Source: Saliniramus fredricksonii
GTDB taxonomy: Bacteria > Pseudomonadota > Alphaproteobacteria > Rhizobiales > Beijerinckiaceae
Direction: 5' to 3'
Assembly: GCF_900094735.1 (NCBI RefSeq)
Contig: NZ_FMBM01000002.1
Span: 124,001-188,000, forward strand
Length of the DNA stretch: 64,000 nt
The stretch's first letter is position 1, and each line of letters starts with the position of its first letter. The notes beneath the pieces were generated by a model. The model was not told the origin of the DNA. It did not search any database and was given only the letters and a program-made list of their open reading frames with translations. A program made the translations under genes and the position numbers. Positions 44,459 through 52,672 of the stretch are shown here, piece by piece.

Positions 44459-45034
44459 ATGCATCTGATCACACGCGCCGCCGCCATCATCGCCCGTCCG
44501 CGCGCAGAATGGCCGCGTATCGCGCAGGAAGAGCCGAATATCGCGGCGATCTATCTCGGTTACGTGATGCCGCTCGCCGCCATCCCCGCCATCGCCTCGG
44601 CTTTGGGCGCTTCGATCATCGGTATCGAACTGCCCGGCATGGGGGTGATCCGCATGGAGCCCGGGCAGGCCGTCATCTCGGGAGCGTTCCAATATGCGAT
44701 GCAGCTCGCCACCATCTATGTGATGGCGCTGGTTCTGGCCTGGCTGGCTCCGCGTTTCGGTGGCAGCGGGGACCGCGCGGCGGCGTTCAAGGTGGTGGCC
44801 TATGCCTGGACGCCAGCCTGGCTCGCCGGCGTGTTCAACCTGATGCCGACCCTGTCATTCCTGACGCTTCTCGGCCTCTATGCCGTCTATCTCATCCATA
44901 CCGGCCTGCAGCCGGTGATGAACGTGCCACAACGGCGCGCCCTGATGGTGACGGCGCTCCTGGTCCTGATCGGTATCACGCTGTCAGCGCTGATCGGCGC
45001 CCTGATCGGCCTGATCGGGCTGGCCCGCGTGTGA
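44459..45034 (+). CDS. Yip1-family membrane protein
   Basis: A 191-residue protein with five membrane helices and a Yip1 domain: TRAAAIIARPRAEWPRIAQE at the N-terminus, YVMPLAAIPAIASALGASII, AFKVVAYAWTPAWLAGVFNL and LYAVYLIHTGLQPVMNVP. The function of bacterial Yip1 proteins is unknown. The gene overlaps the 3' end of the convergent cueR by 51 bases, so transcripts of the two can pair. Confidence 0.88.
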   Translation: MHLITRAAAIIARPRAEWPRIAQEEPNIAAIYLGYVMPLAAIPAIASALGASIIGIELPGMGVIRMEPGQAVISGAFQYAMQLATIYVMALVLAWLAPRFGGSGDRAAAFKVVAYAWTPAWLAGVFNLMPTLSFLTLLGLYAVYLIHTGLQPVMNVPQRRALMVTALLVLIGITLSALIGALIGLIGLARV

Positions 45035-45439
45035 GCCCGCAGCCTTCGTCTTCTCACCCGCAAGGCCGGTAAGGATCGGGCAATCGGGACGCTCGTCGCC
45101 CGCGCAGGCCTCGGAGAGATGGCGAAGGGTCTCGACCATGTCCTGCATGCGGGCAATGCGTGCCTCGAGATCGGCGACATGCGCCTGTGCAATCTCCTTC
45201 ACCTCCCGGCTCGGCCGGTCGCGGTCGCGCCACAGGGCGAGCAGGCGCCCGATCTCCTCGATCGAGAAGCCGAGATCGCGCGCGCGGCGGATGAAGGTCA
45301 GATCATGCACGTCGCGGGCGTCGAAATCGCGATAGCTGTTGTCGCGCCGCGGGGCCGGGGCGAGCAGGCCGATGCTCTCGTAGTGCCGGATCATCTTGGC
45401 GCTCACGCCTGAGCGCGTCGCTGCTTCGCCGATGCGCAT
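44984..45439 (-). CDS. cueR: Cu(I)-responsive MerR-family regulator CueR
   Basis: A 151-residue MerR protein: MRIGEAATRSGVSAKMIRHY and YRDFDARDVHDLTFIRRARD form the winged helix; a long coiled-coil follows (AHVADLEARIARMQDMVETL). The copper-binding loop at the C-terminal end has two Cys (ACAGDERPDCPIL), spaced as in CueR. It activates copA at the 19-bp-spacer promoter at 47963-47993. Its ATG overlaps the copA stop (ATGA), so copA and cueR are one operon, giving autoregulation through copA transcription. Confidence 0.93.
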   Translation of the reverse strand: MRIGEAATRSGVSAKMIRHYESIGLLAPAPRRDNSYRDFDARDVHDLTFIRRARDLGFSIEEIGRLLALWRDRDRPSREVKEIAQAHVADLEARIARMQDMVETLRHLSEACAGDERPDCPILTGLAGEKTKAAGSHAGQPDQADQGADQR

Positions 45440-47913
45440 CAGCGCCCTCCCGCCGGTTTCCAGCGCCGCAGCAGCAGGGCATTCGAGACCACGCTGACGC
45501 TGGAGAACGCCATGGCCGCGCCGGCGATGATCGGGTTGAGCAGGCCGAATGCCGCGAGCGGAATGCCGCCGGTATTGTAGACGAAGGCCCAGAACAGGTT
45601 CTGCTTGATCTTGGAGCGGGTGCGCCGCGACACGTCGAGGGCGTCGGCGACGGCGAGTGGATCCGAGCGCATCAGCGTGATCCCCGCCGCCTCCATGGCG
45701 ACATCGGTGCCCGAGCCCATGGCGATGCCGAGATCGGCGGCCGCGAGTGCCGGCGCATCGTTGACGCCATCCCCCACCATGGCGATGGCGCCGTGGATTG
45801 CGCGCAGTTCGGTGACGATGCGCGCCTTGTCCTCCGGCGCCACCTCGGCACGGATCTCGTCGATGCCGATCTCCCGGGCGATGGCGCGGGCGGCGGCTTC
45901 GTTGTCGCCGGTGACCATGATGCTGGTGATGCCGATTTCCCGCAGCTTCGCCACGGCGGCGCGGGCGCTCTCGCGCGGCTGGTCGGCAAAGCTCATCCAG
46001 GCGACGAGCCGGGCCGTGCCGTCGATGCGCGCCATGTAGGAGATCGAACGCCCGCGCGCGGCTTCTTCCTGCGCGGCAGCCGCGAGATCGTCGAGGGTGA
46101 TGCCGTGATCCGCCATCTGGCGGGCGCTTCCGATGGCGTAGCGCGCATCGCCAACGCTGCCCTCGATGCCGCGTCCGGGAACGGCCTTCACCGCCTGCGC
46201 CTGCGGCAGGGCGAGGCCCTTCTCCTTCGCAGCCGTCACCACGGCGCCGGCCAGCGGATGCTCGCTGCCCTCCTGCAGGGCGGCGGCGGCGGCGAGGAGG
46301 TCGTCGGATGCGCCTTCATCACCTCCCGCCACCAGCGTGAATCCCGCAAGCGCCGGCTTGCCGAGCGTCAGCGTGCCGGTCTTGTCGAAGGCGACGGCGC
46401 GGATCGCATGGGCGCGTTCCAGCATTTCGGCATCCTTGATCAGGATACCGTTGCTGGCTGCGGCACCGGTTCCCGCCATGATCGCGGTAGGCGTGGCGAG
46501 GCCGAGCGCGCAGGGGCAGGCGATGACGAGCACCGTCACGGCCGTGACGATGGCCTTCTCGACATCACCGTCGATGACGAGCCAGGTGACGAGCGTGATG
46601 GCAGCGATCACCACCACGACGGGGACGAAGATCGCCGCGACCTTGTCGACGAGCTTCTGGATCGGCGCCTTCGAGGCCTGCGCGCCCTCGACCAGCTTCA
46701 TGATCCGCGACAGGGTGGTGTCCTGCCCGATCGCGGTGGTCTCGACGATGAGCCGGCCCGAGCCGTTGATCGAACCGCCGATCACCCGCGCGCCTTCCTC
46801 GCGATGTACGGGCAGGCTTTCGCCGGTGACCATGGATTCGTCGATCTCGCTCTCGCCCTCGCGGATCCTGCCATCGACGGGAACCCGCTCGCCGGGGCGC
46901 ACCACGACGATATCGCCGGCGCGCACCTGGGCGATCGGGACGATGGCGTCCTCACCGTCGCGGCGCAGGCGGGCGGTGTCGGGGCGAAGCGCCGCGAGAG
47001 CGCGCACGGCATCCGCCGTCTTGCGCTTGGCCCGCGCCTCGAGAAACTTGCCGAGCAGGATCAGCGTGATGATCACCGCCGCCGCTTCGAAATAATATTC
47101 CGGCTCATGCCCCATGCCGGCATGCGGTGACAGCCAGTAGCCGATCAGCATGTAGAGCGAGAGGAAATAGCCGGCACTCGTGCCCATGGCGACGAGCAGC
47201 TCCATATTGCCGGTGCCGGCTTTCAGGGCCTTCCAGCCGGAGACGTAAAAGCGCGCGCCGAGCCAGAACTGGACCGGCGTCGCGAGAAGCACCTGCACCC
47301 AGCCCGGCGGCATCCAGTGATAGCCGAAGGGCATGCCGAGCATCGGCAGGACCAGCGGCGCGGAGAGCACGATGCCGATGGCGAGATGGAGCTTCTCGCG
47401 ATTGTCGTCGGGATAGGCGGGGGCGCCGGCACCGGGCTCGTCCTGCGAGACGCGCTGCGCTTCATAGCCGGCATCCGAGACGGCGCGGATCGCCTCGTCG
47501 ATGACAGCTTCCTCCGCCACGGTGACGCGGGCGCGTTCCGTGGCGAGATTGACCGAGGCCGAGATCATGCCCGGCGTGGCGAGAAGCGCCTTTTCCGCCC
47601 GCGCCACGCAGGAGCCGCAGGTCATGCCTTCCAGCGCGAGATCGACTTCGCGCAGCTTCACGTCGTAACCGGCGGCTTCCACCGCCTCGACGAGGTCATG
47701 CGGCGCCAGGCGGGCGGGATCATAGGCGATATCGACATGCTCGCCTGCGAGATTGACGGCGATCTCGCCGGTCCCTTCGAGCCGCTCCAGCCCCGTCTCG
47801 ACCCGGCGCACGCAGGAGCCGCAGGTCATGCCCGAGACGGGCAGGCGCAGACGTGCAGTGGCCTGCGCGTCGGTGGCTTTGGTCAGCGTATCGCTGCGTG
47901 TGGCGAGATCCAT
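45439..47913 (-). CDS. copA: Copper-exporting P1B-type ATPase CopA
   Basis: An 824-residue pump that removes Cu(I) from the cytoplasm. Two N-terminal HMA domains carry CxxC at residues 31-34 and 99-102 (both GMTCGSC). The membrane metal site is IACPCALGLATPTAIMAGTG (CPC), the phosphorylated Asp is in AFDKTGTLTLGK, and the SEHPLAGAVV motif is present in the nucleotide domain. The length and order are full. It begins a copA-cueR operon transcribed from a CueR-type promoter. Confidence 0.96.
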   Translation of the reverse strand: MDLATRSDTLTKATDAQATARLRLPVSGMTCGSCVRRVETGLERLEGTGEIAVNLAGEHVDIAYDPARLAPHDLVEAVEAAGYDVKLREVDLALEGMTCGSCVARAEKALLATPGMISASVNLATERARVTVAEEAVIDEAIRAVSDAGYEAQRVSQDEPGAGAPAYPDDNREKLHLAIGIVLSAPLVLPMLGMPFGYHWMPPGWVQVLLATPVQFWLGARFYVSGWKALKAGTGNMELLVAMGTSAGYFLSLYMLIGYWLSPHAGMGHEPEYYFEAAAVIITLILLGKFLEARAKRKTADAVRALAALRPDTARLRRDGEDAIVPIAQVRAGDIVVVRPGERVPVDGRIREGESEIDESMVTGESLPVHREEGARVIGGSINGSGRLIVETTAIGQDTTLSRIMKLVEGAQASKAPIQKLVDKVAAIFVPVVVVIAAITLVTWLVIDGDVEKAIVTAVTVLVIACPCALGLATPTAIMAGTGAAASNGILIKDAEMLERAHAIRAVAFDKTGTLTLGKPALAGFTLVAGGDEGASDDLLAAAAALQEGSEHPLAGAVVTAAKEKGLALPQAQAVKAVPGRGIEGSVGDARYAIGSARQMADHGITLDDLAAAAQEEAARGRSISYMARIDGTARLVAWMSFADQPRESARAAVAKLREIGITSIMVTGDNEAAARAIAREIGIDEIRAEVAPEDKARIVTELRAIHGAIAMVGDGVNDAPALAAADLGIAMGSGTDVAMEAAGITLMRSDPLAVADALDVSRRTRSKIKQNLFWAFVYNTGGIPLAAFGLLNPIIAGAAMAFSSVSVVSNALLLRRWKPAGGR

Positions 47914-47962
47914 GTCAGCTCCCGGCTGGCGCGTTTACGGCGCATTTCGTCATCTGAGGACA

Positions 47963-47993
47963 TGTATAGACCCTCCCACCATGGGAAGGTCAA
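47963..47993 (-). promoter_or_regulatory. CueR-controlled copA promoter with 19-bp spacer
   Basis: On the minus strand, TTGACC (47988-47993), a 19-base spacer (47969-47987) and TATACA (47963-47968). Most of the spacer is the dyad GACCTTCCC ... GGGAGGGTC, the MerR-type operator. The over-long spacer is the family hallmark: CueR with Cu(I) twists it into an active form. Confidence 0.85.
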
Positions 47994-48059
47994 GCGCGCG
48001 GGGCGGGGGGGAATCTGCATGCGCTTCCTGCATCAAGGCTACAAGCCCCACCACCCCCG

Positions 48060-48850
48060 CTGTACAGACTGGAGACAAGGTGCAGGGGTTTTCGGGGGCA
48101 TCGTGAACGGCTCGCGGTTTGCCCTGACGCAGATTGATCTGCGTCAGGATTGGGCTTCTGTAGCAGATGTCGAGGATCTGCTCGTCGTCAGTATGGCGCA
48201 ATGCGATGCGCTTTCCGATGAAGGCGCGCGGACAGGCATGGGTGCGGCCCCCGGAAGCTGAACCAGCCCTTATCGTAGACCTTGCGGACATGGGGCTGCG
48301 GCTGATATTCCGGCTCCGCGATGGTCTCGGGCATGGCGCGGGCTGTCGAATGCGCGTTGGTGCCGGGGAATGCTGGGGGAGCTGTAGCCGTCGAGCAGCC
48401 CGGTCTTGAGGATGCGGTGGAAGCGCTCTTCCTTGCCTTGGGTCTGTGGATGCCATGGCCTGCCGTGCATGATCCGGACGCCCAGATCTATCAACCATAA
48501 GCCGAACGCCGTATCGCGCCCCTGGCCTGCGGTTGCCCGCGGCGCCAATTGTCGGCGAGGATGCGCAGCGGCAATCCGTAGCGGCGAAACGTGTGCGTCA
48601 GTGCGTAACGCGAATGCTCGTCGAGCAGGGTCATGGGATGATAGGGGCCCGCTCCGGGCGCAAAAGCCGCTTGTCGCCTGACGCCGGGGCTCCTGCGAAA
48701 CGCCGACACAACTGACGAATATTTGCCCCAGAACACAGGCCAGACGGCAAAATTCCTCGCGTTGATCCACAATCGAACACTCCTGAAAGGGTATGCGCGA
48801 ACCCTTCCTGCACATGCCTCAAAGTGTTCACCATCTCTCCGGTCCATAAA
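48060..48850 (-). mobile_element. Decayed IS481-type element
   Basis: Left end near 48060 (TGTACAGACTGG), right end near 48850 with TGTTCACCATCTCTCCGG; the related GGGGGCATCGTGAACGG stands at the left end, which is the paired terminal motif expected of IS481. The interior is a broken transposase with missing segments; the element is about 300 bases shorter than a normal one. Confidence 0.75.
48075..48794 (-). pseudogene. IS481-family transposase pseudogene
   Basis: The N-terminal sequence PFQECSIVDQREEFCRLA begins at about 48791 but its first codon is ATA (48792-48794), not ATG. The frame then shifts (ANIRQLCRRF in another frame) and a stretch of the helix-turn-helix/linker region is lost. 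The catalytic core is split between two frames: PYHPMTLLDEHSRYALTHTF joins directly to RRYGLPLRILADN (normally about 25 residues apart), then WLIDLGVRIMHGRPWHPQTQ and GKEERFHRILKTG in a third. The C-terminal portion is frameshifted too. It cannot make a working enzyme. Fossil insertion between the copA operon and the YmgE gene. Confidence 0.8.
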
Positions 48851-48900
48851 CCACGGCGGGAGAGCGGCGTTCCGGCGAGCGCTTCATGCGGGGTTGTGCC

Positions 48901-49155
48901 TCACATTCGCTTCACGAGCCGCACCAGCACCAGCAGGATGACGGCGCCGAGGGTGGCGTGGATCAGGGCAGCGAGGAAGCCGCCGCCGACGGTGAAGCCG
49001 AGTTGCGGCAGGATCAGGCCGGCGGCGAAAGCGCCGAGAATGCCGAGCACCATGTTTCCGAGAATGCCGAAGCCGGAGCCACGCACCAGCGCGCCGGCGA
49101 TCCAGCCGGCAAGCGCGCCGATGATGAGGAAAATGACGAGGCTTTCGATTCCCAT
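48901..49155 (-). CDS. GlsB/YeaQ/YmgE-family small membrane protein
   Basis: An 84-residue protein, almost all hydrophobic and Gly-rich: VIFLIIGALAGWIAGALVRG, ILGNMVLGILGAFAAGLILP, LAALIHATLGAVILLVLVRL. This three-helix pattern is the transglycosylase-associated / GlsB-YeaQ-YmgE family, which is often stress-induced. The ATG at 49155 places the first helix at the N-terminus. It lies between the IS481 relic and an AT-rich divergent gene. Confidence 0.9.
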   Translation of the reverse strand: MGIESLVIFLIIGALAGWIAGALVRGSGFGILGNMVLGILGAFAAGLILPQLGFTVGGGFLAALIHATLGAVILLVLVRLVKRM

Positions 49156-49243
49156 GGCGGGGCTCCTTCTTTTCACTGAACCCGTTGTAGCAAAAGCGAC
49201 GCGCCGGCACAGCCCCGTTACCCGGCCCGCGGCCGATTTCGTG

Positions 49244-49270
49244 TTGACAGGTGCATGATCAGCATATCTT
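49244..49270 (+). promoter_or_regulatory. Possible promoter of the AT-rich membrane protein gene
   Basis: TTGACA at 49244-49249 and TATCTT at 49265-49270 with a 15-base spacer. If used, transcription starts around 49277, so the ATG at 49255 cannot be the start and the one at 49306 is favoured. Confidence 0.35.
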
Positions 49271-49305
49271 CTATTAAAAATTGCTTCTTGGAAGGTTGGC
49301 GCCTC

Positions 49306-49812
49306 ATGGTCATGCTGCTGAGCGACGAGCAACGATTTCAAGTTATGATGGAGGAGTGGCGGCAATGCGAGAGTGGTATTCGGGGGCTGGATGCGATCAC
49401 GTTTAAAATCAGGGCGTGGGTCGTTACCCTCGTGGCTGGATCGATAATTGCTGCAACAAGGCCTGATTTTGATGTTAGTATTTGGATAATTTTTGGTTTT
49501 ATTTTAACTTTCTACTTCATTGACACAATGGTAAACAGTTATAAGGATGTTTTTATTATAACTATGCAAGAAATTTCTGAAATTATCGGCAGAACTCCGT
49601 TGTCAGAGAGTCATTCTAATATAAAAGGATACAAAAGACCATTATATCCAGAAAAATTCAAAAATAAAGATTACTATAAATATTTAAAAACTAATTTTTT
49701 AAGATTTGATAATTGGTGTTTCTATTTGTTTATTTTAATTACAGTATTGTTTTATTTTAAATTTTCTGAAATATGGTGTTTCATAATTTCAACCGTTTCA
49801 CAAATATGGTGA
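49306..49812 (+). CDS. AT-rich membrane protein, unknown (SLATT-like layout)
   Basis: About 168 residues from the ATG at 49306, which follows GGAAGG and lies downstream of a possible promoter. Two membrane helices stand close together (WVVTLVAGSIIAATRP, IWIIFGFILTFYFIDTMV) and one at the C-terminus (CFYLFILITVLFYF). Charged helical regions flank them (EEWRQCESGIRGLDAITFKI). The AT-rich composition is far from the surrounding genes. The two-helix unit with flanking soluble helices recalls 2TM effectors of SLATT type, but no motif confirms this. It overlaps the 3' end of cls by 15 bases. Confidence 0.7.
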   Translation: MVMLLSDEQRFQVMMEEWRQCESGIRGLDAITFKIRAWVVTLVAGSIIAATRPDFDVSIWIIFGFILTFYFIDTMVNSYKDVFIITMQEISEIIGRTPLSESHSNIKGYKRPLYPEKFKNKDYYKYLKTNFLRFDNWCFYLFILITVLFYFKFSEIWCFIISTVSQIW

Positions 49813-51270
49813 TGCCAGCCAGACCAGACGGTTGCGCACGCGTTGCCAGGCGGGGCGGGCGGCGAGGCTTTGGAGCGTTTCGGGCACCGCATCGCCGATC
49901 CGCGCATGCAGCCGCGCCTCGATCCAGCCGGCAAGCGCGGGATCATGGACCTCGACATCGAGCTCGAAATTCAGCCGCAGGCTGCGCGGATCGATATTGG
50001 AGGAGCCGAGATAGCTCCAGACCCCGTCTATCGTGAAGAGCTTGGAGTGATCGAAGGGCCCGTGCGCGCGCCAGACGCGGCAGCCATGGCGCAGGATCTG
50101 ATCGAGCTGGGCCGTCATGGCGTAATCGACAAGCTTGAGATTGTTGGCCAGCGGAATCACGATATCGACCGACACACCGCGCCGTGCGGCGACGCCGAAA
50201 GCGGCGACGAGCTGCTGGTCGGGCAGGAAATAGGGTGTGGCCAGCATCACCCGCTCGCGCGCTTCACCGAGCGCGCCGATGAGCATGGCATGGGTCGATT
50301 CGAGGGTTTCGTCCGGGCCTGACGGTATGGCGCGCGCCGGCGCGGCATGGGCGACGCCGTCCCGACGGGGTGAGCGGTGATGCTCGGTGCGTTCATGCTC
50401 GGCGCGGTCATGCACGAACCAGTCATCGCCCTTGAGCGTCTCGCCGGTGGTGAATTCCCAATCCTCGGCGAAGATCGTCATCAATTCGCCGATCAGCGGC
50501 CCCGTGACCTCGAAATGCGTGTCATGCGCCACGTTGCCCCCGGCGGCCCCGGTGAGAAAATGGGCGCGGATGTTCATGCCGCCGGTAAAGCCCGTCTCGC
50601 CATCGACGATCATGATCTTGCGGTGGCTGCGCAGATTGGCATAGGCGAGCCGCAGGCCTGACAGGCTGCTCATGAACAAGGCCGTATCGACCCCCTTCGA
50701 TGCCAGGACACGGGTGACGGGCGGACGCGAATAGCGCGAGCCCACCCCGTCGATCAGCACCTTCACCTGCACCCCCCGCGCCCGCGCCTCGGCCAGTGCC
50801 TCGACAAAGGCGAGGCCGGCTGCGTCATGGTCGAAGATGTAGCTCGCCAGAGCGATGGAGCGCCTTGCGCTGCGGATCGCCTCCAGCATGGCCGGATAGG
50901 CCTCATCGCCACCCGATAGCGGTGTGACGCGGTTGCCCGGTTTCAGCCGGAAGGGCGAAACATTGTCACCGAGCCGCCCCAGTGCCGGAACCGTGATCGA
51001 CCCGGACAGCGCCGCTTCTTCATGGGCGTCGCGCGGACGATTACGGCGCCGGCGTCGGCGTTGCACACTTTCGCGCCGAACCCGGTTGATTCCGGCCACG
51101 AGATAGAAGAAGGCACCAAGGAACGGCGAGAACAGCACCACCGCGACCCAACCGAGGGCGGCGCGCACATCGTCCTTGGTCATGGCCGCATGCAAGGCCG
51201 CCGCGAGCCCGATGATCAGGCCTGCCGCGAAGGTCAGATGCGGCCAGTAGAGATCCAGAAGCCATTCCAT
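49798..51270 (-). CDS. cls: Cardiolipin synthase
   Basis: Condenses two phosphatidylglycerol molecules to cardiolipin at the inner membrane. The 490-residue protein has two N-terminal membrane helices (FAAGLIIGLAAALHAAM, WVAVVLFSPFLGAFFYLVAG), and two phospholipase D motifs: HRKIMIVDGETGFTGGMN and HSKLFTIDGVWSYLGSSN. The linker between residues 62 and 95 is basic (RRRRRRNRPRDAHEE). Full length. It is convergent with and slightly overlaps the AT-rich gene. Confidence 0.94.
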   Translation of the reverse strand: MEWLLDLYWPHLTFAAGLIIGLAAALHAAMTKDDVRAALGWVAVVLFSPFLGAFFYLVAGINRVRRESVQRRRRRRNRPRDAHEEAALSGSITVPALGRLGDNVSPFRLKPGNRVTPLSGGDEAYPAMLEAIRSARRSIALASYIFDHDAAGLAFVEALAEARARGVQVKVLIDGVGSRYSRPPVTRVLASKGVDTALFMSSLSGLRLAYANLRSHRKIMIVDGETGFTGGMNIRAHFLTGAAGGNVAHDTHFEVTGPLIGELMTIFAEDWEFTTGETLKGDDWFVHDRAEHERTEHHRSPRRDGVAHAAPARAIPSGPDETLESTHAMLIGALGEARERVMLATPYFLPDQQLVAAFGVAARRGVSVDIVIPLANNLKLVDYAMTAQLDQILRHGCRVWRAHGPFDHSKLFTIDGVWSYLGSSNIDPRSLRLNFELDVEVHDPALAGWIEARLHARIGDAVPETLQSLAARPAWQRVRNRLVWLASPYL

Positions 51271-51572
51271 ATCCCGAGCGTAGACGGTTTTTTGCAGGTG
51301 AGTACAACCCTAATGCGCGCCCGGAGCCGATTCCTGCACAGGAATGCATGCCACCGATCGCGGATGGAAATGCCGGACGCCTGCAAGGATTGCGGAAGAT
51401 GGAGCGTAGAAAACTTATTTTTGATTGTATATATTATCTTAAGTTGTATTAAAATACAACTTATAATTAAGGCTTTTTAATCGAATTTTAACGCTGATCA
51501 TTCAGAAACGATTCACATTTACGTTGCGTCGTGCTCAGGCGGCGCATGTTGAGGCCGAGCGAGGATTGCGCC
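51271..51572. other. Gap between cls and the coiled-coil gene
   Basis: About 300 bases without a gene. The part 51410-51490 is very AT-rich and probably carries the promoter of the plus-strand gene. Confidence 0.5.
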
Positions 51573-52655
51573 ATGCCGACAGTGGGAACCGCTGCCCGTC
51601 AGAACGGAACCGGCATTGCCGGCAAACCCGCTGCCGTGGTGCGCGGAGGCGACATCGCTTCGCGCCCCGCGCCGGCGCGGGTTTCCACGGCGCAGCCTGC
51701 CCCGGCAGGTCAGCGCACGCCCCGTGATGCAGAATTCGAGCGCTGGCGCAACGCGCCGGCGGCCTGGCTGGCCGAGCGTCTCGCCGAAGCCGCGATGCGC
51801 GATGCGCAGGCGAGCCGGCGGGTCGATTCCGGGCATCAGGCGGAAACGAGCCCGGCCCGGGCGGCGGCTCCGAGTGTCGCGAGCAAGGTCCCCGCGCAGC
51901 AAGCCGCTTGTGCACGGACTGCTTCTGCGCAACGCGCGTCACAGCCCGCCTCAGAGCCTCCTTCGCGATCTTTTGCGCAACCGGTTGCGCAAAAGCGCAA
52001 TCCGCTCGAGGGCGCAGAGGCTATCGCGCAGCGATTGCGACAGAACGAGGAGCGGCTTGTTGCGACCGAGGCGGCGGTCAACCGGCATGCCGAGGCGCTC
52101 TCCGAGGCCGAGCGGCGTGCGGACGAGGCCGAGGGCCGTCTTGCGGAAACGCATTCGCTCGTTGGTGAGGCGCGGCGCTTCGCCAACGAGGCGCAATCAC
52201 GCCTCGCCGAGATGCAAAAACGCCTCGATGAGGCCAGCCGTCGGGCGCAAGCTGCCGAGCAGCGCGCCGAAGTGGCGGAAGCCACGCGCGCCGATATCGA
52301 GGAACGCGCAGCGCGTGCTTTCGCCATCATGAAGGAGCGCATCGCCGCCGCCGAGGCCGAAGCCGATGCGGCACAGGAAGCACTCACCCGCCATCGCGCG
52401 GAATCACGTCAGCATCTCACCAGTCTCGAAGAAACGCTGGCCGCGCGCGAAGACGCGCTCGCGCGGAAGGATGCGGAAATGCAGGCGCGCATCAACGAGG
52501 CCCAGCGCGACGCCCAGGCACGCATCTTCGCCGTCCAGGCCCGCCTCGACATCGCCGAGATCCGCCTCGCCAAGGCGCGTGAGGCTCTCGAAGCCGAAAG
52601 CCTCACGCCCGTACAGCCGGAAGAGATGCCTCCCCTGATTCAGGGCCCTCACTGA
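51573..52655 (+). CDS. Coiled-coil protein of unknown function
   Basis: A 360-residue protein. The first 150 residues are low-complexity (Ala, Pro, Gln, Arg, Ser; RSFAQPVAQKRNPLEGAEAI ends it), and residues about 155-340 are a nearly unbroken Ala/Glu/Arg heptad coiled coil (RHAEALSEAERRADEAEGRL, AQAAEQRAEVAEATRADIEE). The tail is PVQPEEMPPLIQG. No signal peptide. It could be a cytoskeletal or polar scaffold. The disordered-then-coiled layout resembles the proline-rich small protein at 19054-19509, but no sequence match is seen. Confidence 0.75.
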   Translation: MPTVGTAARQNGTGIAGKPAAVVRGGDIASRPAPARVSTAQPAPAGQRTPRDAEFERWRNAPAAWLAERLAEAAMRDAQASRRVDSGHQAETSPARAAAPSVASKVPAQQAACARTASAQRASQPASEPPSRSFAQPVAQKRNPLEGAEAIAQRLRQNEERLVATEAAVNRHAEALSEAERRADEAEGRLAETHSLVGEARRFANEAQSRLAEMQKRLDEASRRAQAAEQRAEVAEATRADIEERAARAFAIMKERIAAAEAEADAAQEALTRHRAESRQHLTSLEETLAAREDALARKDAEMQARINEAQRDAQARIFAVQARLDIAEIRLAKAREALEAESLTPVQPEEMPPLIQGPH

Positions 52656-52672
52656 CTGACGCGGGCCCCGGT

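Noticed and set aside
47950-48498. Long minus-strand frame upstream of copA as a separate gene
   Set aside because: It runs through the copA promoter and the IS481 relic and is explained by the pseudogene in shifted frames.
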